This document shows positions 12,586-24,200 of a stretch of 64,000 nucleotides of DNA, piece after piece. This DNA comes from Bemisia tabaci (taxonomy: Eukaryota > Arthropoda > Insecta > Hemiptera > Aleyrodidae): positions 76,731,345-76,795,344 of the forward strand of contig NC_092794.1 of assembly GCF_918797505.1 (NCBI RefSeq), given 5' to 3'. The translations under genes and the position numbers were made by a program. How positions within the stretch are numbered: position 1 is the stretch's first letter; each line of letters begins with the position of its first letter. The notes under the pieces were generated by a model, which saw only the letters and a list, made by a program, of their open reading frames with translations, ran no database searches and was not told where the DNA came from.

Positions 12586-13914
12586 ATATTTAAAGCATTT
12601 ATTCATTGAATGCCTCCATGTAAAGGGTCACGCAGCCACAGCGAGAAATAAGAAGATGAAGGCTTTAGGTTTTACCTGCGAATTGTAGAACAATGGGTAT
12701 GTTTCAAGCAAGAGAGAAAGCCGATTGCGAAGACTTACTGTGGGTGACGAATATCACGTAAAGCACATCAGAAACGTTAGGGAAAAAATGGGAATTTGCC
12801 GATAAAAGGTGTCAAAAAAGATGATGAGTAATTTGGTAAAAGAGTGAATCATTTGCCGCAGGGTGTCATACAGAACTACAAGAGTAGTAGAGAGGGCGAT
12901 GTTGCGAGATTAAGCATAAAAATAAGAATTAAAATTAGTAAGCAACGGGCGAGCAGTGTTGTAAAATGAAAGAGAAAAAAAATCTGAATATTATGGAGTA
13001 AGAGGGGGCCATTGGGGTGGCCCTTCCGCAATGCTAGAATTCTTTTTCAGTCTCATCCATTGAAAATGCTCCATTTTATCAAAAATGCCCTCTTCCAAGT
13101 TTAAGAAAAGTCGATTTTTCCTAGAAGAAGTGTTCTTCAATGTAAAACTGCATGTTTCAACCCGCAGCAAGCATAGCTTCGCCCCAATTGAAAAATTGAA
13201 CGAGTTTAAAAAGATTATCCACATTAGTACTTCAGTCATGTAGCAAAAAATTTCACTGCTTTTGTGGTATGTCACGAGGTTATGTTATCAATTCACTGAC
13301 TTTGTCCTGTTCACTCATTTCAGCGCAACGTATAACCGCATTTGGACTCTGAATGACGATCATTTCAGGATTTGAAAGTAGCCAAACAATTCAAAAGCTT
13401 GGGAATGTAATATTTTGGACACCATTACACTCTGCTTTTGCATTAGAATTTACTTAGTTTTAATCATTCTTTCAAAATAAAACAATTTTTACTAACCTCT
13501 TGACTTCCTCAATTTAGTAATTTTCACATTAAGCCTCAAAATGTACTGAATTTATCTTGCTGGTCGAAAACAATGTATTGTCATACGTTTGTATATTTTA
13601 TGTATGCATAATAACTGCTAATTTACTTTTCCAGTTTTTCAACTTTCTTTGACCGTTCTTAGAGAAGAGTTTTATTACGTTTTGTTGTTTACGCATGTGT
13701 ATATGTATGAGTAAATTGCAAACTTGATGAGTGTACAAAAACGTTTTTTCTCGTTCGTTGATAAGTATACAAACCTAGTACACGATAAAACTGCTACATT
13801 TCTGTTTTTAATATCATCTCTGTTACGTCTCATTTCAACTTTGTTCCATTACGTCGAGTCGCAGTGCGGTGCCGAGCGATCACGTGTTTCTCACCCCCAC
13901 GCGTCTTGCGCATA
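12586..13914. other. Intergenic, no gene recognised
   Basis: About 1.3 kb without a convincing ORF, RNA gene or repeat. Small ORFs such as 12991-13275 (minus) and 13724-13915 (plus) have no recognisable domain. Confidence 0.45.
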
Positions 13915-14115
13915 GACCCGCGCGCTCAAACTGGCACTAGTTCCTAATTTTTGCGGATGGGTCAGCACAAATTTTTTAGAAAATCTCAAGATCTCATCTA
14001 TGACGTGTCCCAATTACACCAACTACCTGCAATGATCTTCAGGCCAACGATCTTTGCGGTTGAAAAGTGGATCTATTAGCCTCTTTGAAGCCTTCAGTTC
14101 TTACATAGAAGGGAG
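13915..14115 (+). repeat. Dispersed repeat N, copy 1
   Basis: Shares an ordered series of matches with 23080-23260, including 'CTCAAACTGGCAC', 'TTCAAGATCT'-like sequence, 'GACGATC'-like sequence and 'GAGCCTCTTTGAAGCC'. No TIR or coding signal is seen. Type unknown. Confidence 0.5.
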
Positions 14116-14149
14116 CCTTCCTTCTAGAGAGTTCAAATCCGCTAGAAGA

Positions 14150-16676
14150 TTCACTTCGAAAAAAAGGGGAACTTGATCATCCAAAATACCGGATCTACGC
14201 CCACCTTTCTGGCACCTGGGGGAGGTAGCTCCATTGTTGACCTAACGATAACGTCAGGAAAGCTTTTGAGCTCTGTAAAGAGATAGGAAGTGGTTACTGA
14301 TATGAACACTGCGAGCGACCACCAAGCGATCTTGTGCACACTGGGAGAAAATTCCAACCCGATTAAACCGTTCCAAACTAGGAAATAGAAAATTAGAGGA
14401 GAAGAGGATAAAAAGGCCCTCCAGGAGACTTTTAGGTTACAGAACACTTACGTCAGCAAAGAGAAAAGGACTACGGAGGAGGTGACACAGCTGATAACGA
14501 GAGAATGTAATAACATCCTGAGGAAGACGAAGATTACGCCGTCGGAAAAGAGAGAAGAATATTGATGGAATGCGGACATTGGAAAACTACACAGGAAATC
14601 AGTTATTTTAAGAAGAAAATGGACCAGGAAGATTGGCAAAGACGACCCAGATTTGGAAAAAACGAGAACGGAGTACGGACAAACAAACAAGGAACTTAAG
14701 GAAGCCATCTCCAAGACAAAAACGGAATCCTGGAACAAAATACTATATGAATTAGAAGAGAACCCTTGGGGAAAAGGATACAAAATCGTGAATAGCAGGA
14801 TGGGACCAAGGAATCCAGCTGACGAATTAAGTACTGAAGAAAAACTTGAGGTAGTGAGAGAGCTCTTTTCGGAAAGACCATTGCCGTCCTTCGAAAAACC
14901 TCAAGTTGAGGATGAAATCCAACCCTTCACCAAAGGCGAGTTAGAAGAAGCACTGAGGACCACTAGAGACAAAAAAGCTCCAGGACCGGACGGACTCCCC
15001 CCCAGAGGCGGTCAAAGCGTTTCTTGGTACTAACGTGGAAACGGGACAAGGAGTTTTCAACGAAGCCCTTACTTCGGGTTTTTTCCCGAAAATATGGAAG
15101 AAGGGTAACTTAATTCTACTACCAAAAGGAGTTAAAGGAAATAAGAACACTTTCCGCCCAATCTGCTTAATAGATGTTATGGGAAAAATCCTGGAGAAAC
15201 TAATTCTACACAGACTCATAGCCGAGATTTTAATTTCAGAAAACCAGTTTGGTTTTGTGAAGGGGAAATCGACGGTAATGGCGATCAAGAAAGTAGTGGA
15301 TTTTGCAAACAGAGCATGGGAAAGGAGACGTCCATCTGGGATCGTGATGCTTGACGTGAAGAACGCATTTAACACCGCATCGTGGGAAGGAATAATTGAA
15401 GCACTTGGGAAAAAAGGCGTATCAACTTATTTGCTCAGAATCCTCCAAGATTATTTCACGGAGCGTAGCATCATGGTAGACGGAAAAGAAATCCAAACCT
15501 CGTGTGGAGTGCCCCAGGGTAGCTGTTTGTCGCCGTTCTTGTTGCTGGTCTACTTTGACTTTGTGGTGGGGGGGGCGCCCTCCCGCAAAATAGTTTGTTG
15601 ACCGCGTTTGGAGATGATGTCGCGGTCAGCGCCTCGGAAAGAACGATGTATGGACTTATTTGGAAATTACAGAGAGCAATGGCTTACACCTTAGGAAGGA
15701 TCTGGGAGCTCAGGCTGGAAACGGCGATAGAAAAACGGAACTCTTAATTCTTAAGGCAAAGAAGGCAGACCGCGATGTAAAGATAAAAGTGGACCAACTG
15801 GAAATCCAAGCTAAGGAACATGGCAAATACCTCGGTGTATGGCTGTCGGCGGGCTTGCATTTCAGAGAACATCTCAAAAGAACATGCGAAAAAGTGAAAA
15901 GGGCTGCTGGAAACCTAACTAGGATCATGCCAAATAAGGGAGGGCCGTCTGCAAGGAAAAGGAAGATTATCGCTTCAGTGGCCATTTCCACACTCTCGTA
16001 TGCAGCTCCAGTTTGGGCAGACATTGTCAGGACGAAAACTTATGCTGACAATGTTAGGAAAACTTTCAGACCCATCAAGATTAAAGTGACAAGGGCCTAC
16101 AGAACTGTGTCAGATGAAGCGCTAGACGTGCTAGCGAAAATCCCTCTCCTGGATTTACTTCTACTCGAACATAAGACCAGATTTGACACGCAAGATCCGA
16201 AGATGGCTGAAGAAATGATGTATGACGCCTGGAAAGATAGATGATACTCCAACACGGGGAAAGCTGAATGGACTCGAAAACTGATCCCGGATCTTGATTT
16301 GTGGATGAGGAGTGAGTTTGCAGAAGTAAACTTCGCGACAACTCAGTTGCTGACTGGCCATGGCTCTTTTGCGGCTTATCTACATCGCTTTAAGATCAAA
16401 GATTCTGATCAATGCACTCAATGCAGCCAACGTGATTCGGCGGAACACGCGATGTACAACTGTGGCAGATGGGCTGCGGAAAGGCGGGAACTTGAGGGGG
16501 TCATTGGTCCCATCCCGCCTCCAGAAGAGCTAATGGGTGTGCTACTGGAGAAGGGAAATTGGCTAGCGTTTGAGCGGTTCGCGGCGCGTTACGTCAAGCA
16601 AACGCAAAGATGGATAATGAGTAGCCTAGCGGACAACATTCAATGTGCAACCACATGCAGAACTGACCACCGAGAG
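14150..16676 (+). pseudogene. Broken R1-clade-like LINE (endonuclease C-terminus, reverse transcriptase, CCHC tail)
   Basis: A non-LTR retrotransposon polyprotein read across several frames. 14160-14380 encodes the C-terminal part of an AP-type endonuclease (NTGSTPTF, then SDHQAILCTL), so the 5' part is missing. 14560-15033 is the linker to the RT. 15035-15601 has RT motifs FRPICLIDVMGKILEK, ENQFGFVKGKST, LDVKNAFN and GVPQGS. The catalytic block follows in another frame as FGDD near 15609, where the family usually has FADD. The ORF at 15660-16244 carries the post-RT region, and 16299-16679 ends in a CX2CX7HX4C finger (CTQC...H....C). Defects: TGA at 14563 and 16242 at places where Trp fits, a frameshift at the G8 run near 15570 and another near 15735. 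R1-like is my assignment from domain order and the CCHC tail; jockey-related clades are less likely. Confidence 0.8.
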
Positions 16677-16679
16677 TGA

Positions 16680-17350
16680 AGACAACCTTGATGTTAACGG
16701 ATGCCTCTTGTGGCCAGAAACCCGGGGGTTTCTGGCCATGTTTACCGCAGGCTATCCAATTGGGGATATCGGGTTCGACGCACCCGCGGAGCTGAGTCAT
16801 GTGTAGGCTGCCCCCTTCATAAGATCAGGTGCCTCGAGGGCTGAGCGAGACGTAGCTGGTCTGCCCTCCCTGCCCTCCAGTCCTCGGCTCCAGAGCCCTG
16901 CCGTGGGGTTGTCGCAGGGTTTGGCGCAAGCTGGGCCTAGGCTCTCCTCTTACGCCCTTGACTCCGGGTACAATGATGGCTTCGGTAGATCGGTCCCGGG
17001 GGACGGGGGGACCCTCCCCCAAGTGGAGGGCTTGAGGGGCGCCGGCTGCACCGGGGCCGGAGTCAGGGACTGCCGTTCGAAGAGTGCCATAGGGACGTCC
17101 GACGGGAGGATAGAGCGTCCGATGAGCCACACTTGCACGGGGTGTGGCCTGGAGGGGTCGTTTAGTGGGTACGGAACACAGCGGCGTGCTCTACCCCTAC
17201 ATGACCGGGTTTTCCCATCTCACAGCGGTCGGGTCGGTTAAGGGTCGCTTCGGCGGCTCTTCACCAGCTGATGGCCGTTGCCGTCCCGGTATTCAGTGGG
17301 CCCCTTTCATGGGGGGCGTTTTGGTGACCCTCATGATGGGGGCACTGTAG
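16680..17350 (+). other. GC-rich tail downstream of the R1-like LINE, probable 3' UTR
   Basis: G+C content rises sharply compared with flanking DNA and falls again near 17350. It directly follows the stop of the last LINE reading frame at 16679. Overlapping ORFs here (for example 16825-17130 minus and 16903-17241 plus) are low-complexity Gly/Pro/Arg-rich translations expected of GC-rich noncoding DNA. I infer a LINE 3' UTR; no poly(A) tail is evident, but a mixed A/G tract lies at 17370-17396. Confidence 0.5.
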
Positions 17351-17415
17351 GGAATTTTTCTCCTCATCACAAAAAAAAGGGGGGGGGGGAGGGAAGGTGC
17401 CCTTTTTCAATTTGC

Positions 17416-19719
17416 AAAGGAGGAGTTGCGTTTTGGGCCTTTTCCGGCCCCACCTGGATTTTGCTAAATGTTTCATATTTTCAAAGTACTAGTCTTAGGT
17501 AGACTCTGTGCCAAATATTAGACCGATCGGAGCCCATGCAAGGGCGCAGCAGCGCCTCAAACCCAAAATCCTGGAATCGAAAAACAATTATTTTCGTCGA
17601 CTTTTTCGACTGTTATCACTCTTCCAGCACATGATTCTAATGTATTTTTTTGCGTACTTTTCGTTTCTGGCCTTTTTAAAGGCCTCCGATAAATTTTAGG
17701 GGGCCTTATGGCCCATTGTTGCCATTTTTGGCCCATTTTTAGGGGTTTTTTCCATTTAACACATTCAAAACTCAATTTAATCCAAAAACTGTGTACATTT
17801 TTGAAAAGTACGTAAAGAAATGAATAAAAAAGGCTCAGTAAAATTTTTTCCTATGTTGCCAAATTTCCGAGAAAATTGGCCCCAAAGTGTCAAAATCGGC
17901 AAAAAATCGATAAATCGCCGCGTCTAAGGTTCAAGAAAGTGGAGTACATTTTTCATACTGTACCAGATAACAGCTCTTATCCATCCATACAACATACTAA
18001 AATATCATAGTTGTACCTGGATTCCCACGATGTGAAAATTGACCGAGATGTCGATTTTAGCGGCCTTTTTATACTTGAAGGCAGCTCTTTTGAATGTTTT
18101 TCGACCTTAGTCACCCTCTATGGGTGTGTACTATATGTATTTTTCTACGTACTTTTCATATCTGGCCATAAAAATGGCTTCCTGTGAATTTTAAAAGGCC
18201 TAACGGTCCATTGTTGCCAATTTTCACCAATTTTGAGGGGTTTTTTCAAGTTTACGTGTGTGAAACTTAATTTAATCTAGAAACCGTGTATAATTTCGGA
18301 AAGAACGTAAAAAAATACATAGGAATGTGATTTGTACCTTTTCCCTACGTTGCCAAATTTTCGAGAAAAATCGTCCTGAAGCGTCAAAAATGCCAAAAAT
18401 TGGATTAATCATCACGTCGGAGGTTCCAGGAAGTGAATTTCAAGTTTTTTTTCACTACAAATAACGTATCGAAAATGGAAAATTGCAATGCATCTCAAGG
18501 AACATGTAATGGCGTAGATGAACCTGACAAAACGGGCCCTCAAGGTGCTTTTACTTTATCCTTCACTCCAGTTCACCTCTTTATTCCTGTAACCTCGAGA
18601 TAATCCTTGGTTCTCAAGATGCTTGCTACAGGCCAAATATACCGAAGAACAGAAAATGCGTGGAGAAAGTGTCCCACGATCCACATGAATGTCATAATTC
18701 ACTTCCTGGAACCTCCGACGTGATGATTAATCCAATTTTTGGCATTTTTGACGCTTCAGGACGATTTTTCTCGAAAATTTGGCAACGTAGGGAAAAGGTA
18801 CAAATCACATTCCTATGTATTTTTTTACGTTCTTTCCGAAATTATACACGGTTTCTAGATTAAATTAAGTTTCACACACGTAAACTTGAAAAAACCCATC
18901 AAAATTGGTGAAAATTGGCAACAATGGACCGTTAGGCCTTTTAAAATTCACAGGAAGCCATTTTTATGGCCAGATATGAAAAGTACGTAGAAAAATACAT
19001 ATAGTACACACCCATAGAGGGTGACTAAGGTCGAAAAACATTCAAAAGAGCTGCCTTCAAGTATAAAAAGGCCGCTAAAATCGACATCTCGGTCAATTTT
19101 CACATCGTGGGAATCCAGGTACAACTATGATATTTTAGTATGTTGTATGGATGGATAAGAGCTGTTATCTGGTACAGTATGAAAAATGTACTCCACTTTC
19201 TTGAACCTTAGACGCGGCGATTTATCGATTTTTTGCCGATTTTGACACTTTGGGGCCAATTTTCTCGGAAATTTGGCAACATAGGAAAAAATTTTACTGA
19301 GCCTTTTTTATTCATTTCTTTACGTACTTTTCAAAAATGTACACAGTTTTTGGATTAAATTGAGTTTTGAATGTGTTAAATGGAAAAAACCCCTAAAAAT
19401 GGGCCAAAAATGGCAACAATGGGCCATAAGGCCCCTTAAAATTTATCGGAGGCCTTTAAAAAGGCCAGAAACGAAAAGTACGCAAAAAAATACATTAGAA
19501 TCATGTGCTGGAAGAGTGATAACAGTCGAAAAAGTCGACGAAAATAATTGTTTTTCGATTCCAGGATTTTGGGTTTGAGGCGCTGCTGCGCCCTTGCATG
19601 GGCTCCGATCGGTCTAATATTTGGCACAGAGTCTACCTAAGACTAGTACTTTGAAAATATGAAACATTTAGCAAAATCCAGGTGGGGCCGGAAAAGGCCC
19701 AAAACGCAACTCCTCCTTT
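17416..19719. mobile_element. Very long-armed palindrome
   Basis: Near-perfect inverted repeat of 2.3 kb centred near 18570, with ~1.0-kb arms and a spacer at about 18445-18700. Ends read AAAGGAGGAGTTGCGTTTTG and its complement. ORF pairs at 17508-17699/19436-19627 and 17557-17775/19360-19578 translate identically because the arms mirror each other, so they are not independent evidence of coding. No transposase is found; a non-autonomous foldback element is likely. Confidence 0.8.
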
Positions 19720-19724
19720 ATCTG

Positions 19725-20480
19725 AAATAGCAGAGGGCCATTTCAGATTCTTTTCAGAGTTGTCGAGCAGAGTGTCTACAGAAACTGACTGATAAAAAAT
19801 TAGAGCTTTTACAGTGCCATTTTAGTACTCACACAAAAAATTCAACACAGACTCAGCCAAAAAATTCACTACTTTTCCAGTACCTTTGGATGACAAAAAG
19901 AAAAAATGTCGGAAAATTGAATTCACGCGCGAGTCGCTGCTAAGAGATTGCATACTCTTCAAGCTCTCTTAAACAACGCGTATGGCTTGAAATGGAAAAT
20001 TCCAGACCTTCTTGCAAAATTTCCATGCTTTTTCAGTGCTCCCAGACAGCAATCCAAAAAGAGTACAATATCCGGATTTATGGAGCAATAGACACTCTGA
20101 TCAAGTCAGATCTCATCTGTATTGAATTACATCTTTGCTTCAGTATACTTTTTGAAGCGGGAGGCTTAAAAATAGACAAATTTCTTACACAGATTGTGAA
20201 GTTAAGAATGCATCAGTGACTTTCTTGATGCGCTCTATGAGCCGTTTTTCATGCAAAATAACTTCTCTTGTTGCTCTAACTAAAGTTTATGACAGACCCA
20301 TTGAACAGATATGATCAACAGGTGAGAGTTAGTCTTTGCAGGTCATAACCGCGACTTTCCAGCCTGAGAATTTCAAAATCAAAAAATAAAATTCCTTGAA
20401 TATCCACCAAAATACCAACAATTAATTTCAATAAAAATCATTGTTACAAAAGAGGCAGAAAAAGACTATTCTTCGCCAAT
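19725..20480. other. Intergenic, no gene recognised
   Basis: About 750 bp, A+T-rich. A 75-codon ORF at 19992-20219 has no recognisable features. No repeat structure is obvious. Confidence 0.4.
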
Positions 20481-20760
20481 TGGACAGTTTCTAAAAAGTT
20501 TACCTTCGATCAACCCTTTGGTGCTTCAGAAAGCACTTGTGGAATATTGGAGTCTGGAAGACTGAACCCAATGAACCTATTTGGAGACTTTGTGAGGCTG
20601 AGGAAGAAACAGCAACTCACTTAATTTTGGAACTTGAGGCGCTGTATTAGAGAAGACATGAAATACTGGAAACAACTAACAGGTATGATTCCTTTACATT
20701 AGAACCTGCTAGAGCCGTGTCGCACCGCCTTAGGAGGAATTAGTTTCCACTGCTGTAATC
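20480..20760 (+). pseudogene. LINE fragment, C-terminal Cys/His tail of a jockey-like polyprotein
   Basis: Translating across frames near 20560-20640 gives EPIWRLCEAEEETATHLILE, which resembles the conserved 'C..C.E.EET..HL..EC' tail found after the RNase H region of jockey-type LINEs, with Cys positions lost. Stops and frame changes surround it. It lies just downstream of the DNAJC30-like gene on the opposite strand. A short, heavily decayed remnant. Confidence 0.5.
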
Positions 20761-20942
20761 CAAGTACATAACTGGTCACAATAAACTCCTTAAAGTTTCC
20801 GTGTTTTCGGCTTAGCCCTCCAGATTATGAATCTTATGTATTCTAATCAAACCATGCGGTACATCTGACAATCAAGAAATATCACCGATTAATAGATAGT
20901 ACAGTTAATTAATTAATAGTGCAACAAAATAAATACTTACGT

Positions 20943-21255
20943 TCAAGGGCCTATACGAGGGTTAGGTCCCTTGAAATTTATCGCATTCTCTTCAATTTCG
21001 GAGTTTTGCACATGTACAATTGCCGCGACTGCTGCCGTCATTAGGATGAAACCGAAGTACAGCATATGATGTTGAGTTTTAATGTAAGTTACGGCGCTGT
21101 AATGGCCGTCTTTCTCTTTCAAGTTGACTTTCGCTGCCTTAAATGAGCTAGTGTAATGAGCTCTTGTCCATTCATCAAAATTGTAAACCTGGCCAGCGAA
21201 GGTGGCTGAAGGTGCCTGACGTGCCCGGCTATACTTTGCATATGCTGAATAAAAT
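20943..21255 (-). CDS. DNAJC30: DNAJC30-like exon 2
   Basis: Begins after the acceptor ...GCTTCCAG (minus strand) and ends at TGA, 20945-20943. It encodes 104 residues including the membrane segment and the tail NFKGPNPRIGP. Two bases after the stop is a consensus donor, GTAAGTATT, and no AATAAA was found nearby on the minus strand, so the 3' UTR may itself be spliced. Confidence 0.85.
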
Positions 21256-24200
21256 CTGGAAGCATAAATTGTTCAATAAGTGAGTATTCACTACAACTTG
21301 GCAAATGATTTCAGGTAAAATTCATCCACTGTAAATTGCTACGTCAATTAAAGTGATTCTATGTGATCTACAAACAAGATCCGCCACCACGCTGCACTGC
21401 CTCACAGTTTATGTCTTTGAGAAGAAATAATTATCGAAATGTACAAGATATTGCAAGAAACTTATCCATGACGCGTAGCAACATTACTACTAAGTAGAAT
21501 GACATCAAATTTGTGTAGATTCATTGTAAATGTATACCTGAAACTACATGTCCGTTATCGTTCTTTCAGGTGTAAATGATCAATGAATCTTCACAAATTT
21601 GATGCCATTCTACTCTGTATTGATGCAACTACACGTTATGGATCAGTTCCTTGCATTATTTTATGTAGAATAATTCTAGCTTCTCTAAGACACAAACCGC
21701 ATAGCACCACAACGTAGTGGCGAATCTCGTCCCAGTGTCACATAGAACACCCAGATAACCCAGATAACACCGCTCAACATGGGTTCTGTCCTTCCCACCA
21801 AACCAATTTTTTTCGATTCCTAGTTGCTGAAGAAGTCCGAAAATACCCATATTAACTTCAGAAAAATTGTCTGGTGCTCAGGACGCCGCCATTTTGAATT
21901 TTCAAAATTGAGAAAACCCACGATTAGATTTTAGCAAATATCTCCTCAACGGTTCATCCCACGAAAAAAACAGCAGAAAGAGCACAGAATTTTCTACCGA
22001 AATCACCTCCCTCAGTTTTTCCTAGCTTAATTTTTTGGGCGTAAAATTAGTTTTCTTCAAAAATTAGCTAAAAAAAGCACATTTTTGGTGATTCTAGGAG
22101 AAACTTAGCTTCATATCATCAGCCAAGAATATCTGAGAAAAAAACTGTTATGCTCATTGAAAAGAGCGTAACATTTGCTTCTAAGACACATATTATGTCA
22201 AGTGTTCCTAAACTTGATTTAGTCCTGTGAAACAGCAGTTTGTTAGCTCCACCCTTGAATTTTGATTTTGTCGACCTTTAATATCAAGAAAAAAAGAAGA
22301 AAAAACCCTAAAAACGTGGCCCAAACTGTGTAACGAGGTAAAATAGTGCTATGCCCACATTAATGGGGGGGGAGGGGGGCAGAGCCAAAAATTTCAGACA
22401 TTTTCAGTCAGAGTCACAAATGTTGAGTTCTAATGAGGATCAGTACAAAACTGATAAAAGTTTTGTACTGCAGGACGGTAAGTTTCGTATTTACTGGTAC
22501 TCATTAGAGTTCAGCATTTGTGACTCTGATTGAAAATTTTTGAACTTCTTGGCTTTCGATCTCTCTGTCGAGTGTGATCTACTGATGAGGTATAAAAAGA
22601 CCCAAAATTATGGATCTCTCGACAAAGACCTCAACTTAATATTCCAATGCAAACAGCCTGAGCTGAACGCTCTCCCTCATCAGTTTTGTACTGATCCTCA
22701 TTAGAGCTCAACATTTGTGACTCTGATTGATAATGTTTGAACTTTTTGGCTTTGCCCCCCCCCCCCCCCCCCCATTAAGCAATTACATTGAGCAAAAGAT
22801 AGCCCTTGTTTTTCTCTTTAAAATGAGCTAAAGTACATGTTGGGGAAATGATTAGTTTTGCTGTTTCAATGTTGACGCGACAGGATCTTGGGGGGGGGGG
22901 GGAAGCTTTCAGCTCAGCGGGGCGATTATTGAAATGATATCGACTCCATGTTACCGCTTTGTCGTGTCGCGCAATCAACTAAGGCAGCTTAAGCACCCAA
23001 TTTCTCCATCTTGTTAAGGATTAAAAGTTATAAGACCTGAAAGCGTGCAGCCCACTTTCTAACTGGGTCTCTCAAACTGGCACCAATTCTTCTATTTCTC
23101 AACCATTTCTGCACGGAATTCCTTAAAAATTTCAAGATCTGATCAGTGATGTATCCTGAACACAACTGTTACCTTCAAAGATCGTCAGCCTGACGATCCT
23201 TGAAAGGCAACAGTCAACAGTTCCATCGATGAGCCTCTTTGAAGCCCCTAGTTTGCAGGTGGGCTAGACGCTTAAAAGATTGTCAGAGGCAACAGTCAAC
23301 GATTCCACCAATGAACCTTTCAGTGGCCTCCAGTTAGAGCATGGAGATGAGCTGTTGCTTCTGCCCTCCAGCCAAAAGGAGCTGTTGCTTCTGCCCTCCA
23401 GCCAAAAGGAGCTGTTGCTTCTGCCCTCCAGCCAAAAGGAGCTGCTGAGTTTTCTGTGGAATGTGTGATAAGTTTATTTACCAAGTGCCAACAGCTCTTT
23501 GGTCACAGTATAATACATTTATTTAGGAATGATAAAAGCTCTTAATCAATGTGCAAGTCTCGAATTTGATCCCTCCACTAAATGAGATTTGCTTCGTTTC
23601 CAACCTGCACTTAGTTGATAGTACAAAAAAATCCAGCATTTTTTAATGTTAAATTTCCTTTTAACCTTCTCGCTGAATGGAATGTTAAGATGGAATTGAA
23701 TAAGATTGATTACATTAAAATAATCTAACGCTGTTGTACATTGTATTTAGGTGACTCTATGTGATCTAGGGACAAGATCCGCCACTTGTTGCGCTACGTC
23801 ACGGTTAACATCTATGAGAAGCAATAATTATCGTAATGTACAGGATAATGCAAGAAACTAATCCATAATGTGTAGCAGCACTAATACTGAGTAGAATGAC
23901 GTCAAATTTGTGTAGGTTTATTGTAAATTTAAACCTGAAACTTTGGTGACGGACGTTGCCTATCACTCAATGCGTGAGAGGGAGTCATTACTTACACCGC
24001 TCTCTCTCTCTCTTACACATTGAGTCAATAGGCGACGTTCCTTATCGTATTTTCAGGTATAAATTTACAATGAATCAACCCAAATTTGGTGTCATTCTAC
24101 TCTTATTAATGCTGCTACAAGTTGTGGATCAGTTTCTTACATTAACTTGTGCGTAACTACACTTATTGCTCCTCAAAGACACAAACCGCATAGCACACAA

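Noticed and set aside
16825..17350. Overlapping long ORFs in the GC-rich block
   Set aside because: ORFs occur in several frames at once, as expected in GC-rich noncoding DNA, and none has a domain.
17508..19627. Two pairs of identical small ORFs
   Set aside because: Mirror images caused by the inverted arms of the 17416-19719 palindrome.
23350..23450. 30-bp tandem repeat as a possible CRISPR or coding repeat
   Set aside because: The units are contiguous with no spacers, in eukaryotic intronic DNA, and only about three copies long.
24001..24060. CT-rich tract near 24001 as a splice acceptor for a plus-strand gene
   Set aside because: It is the centre of a MITE copy and is followed by no credible exon.
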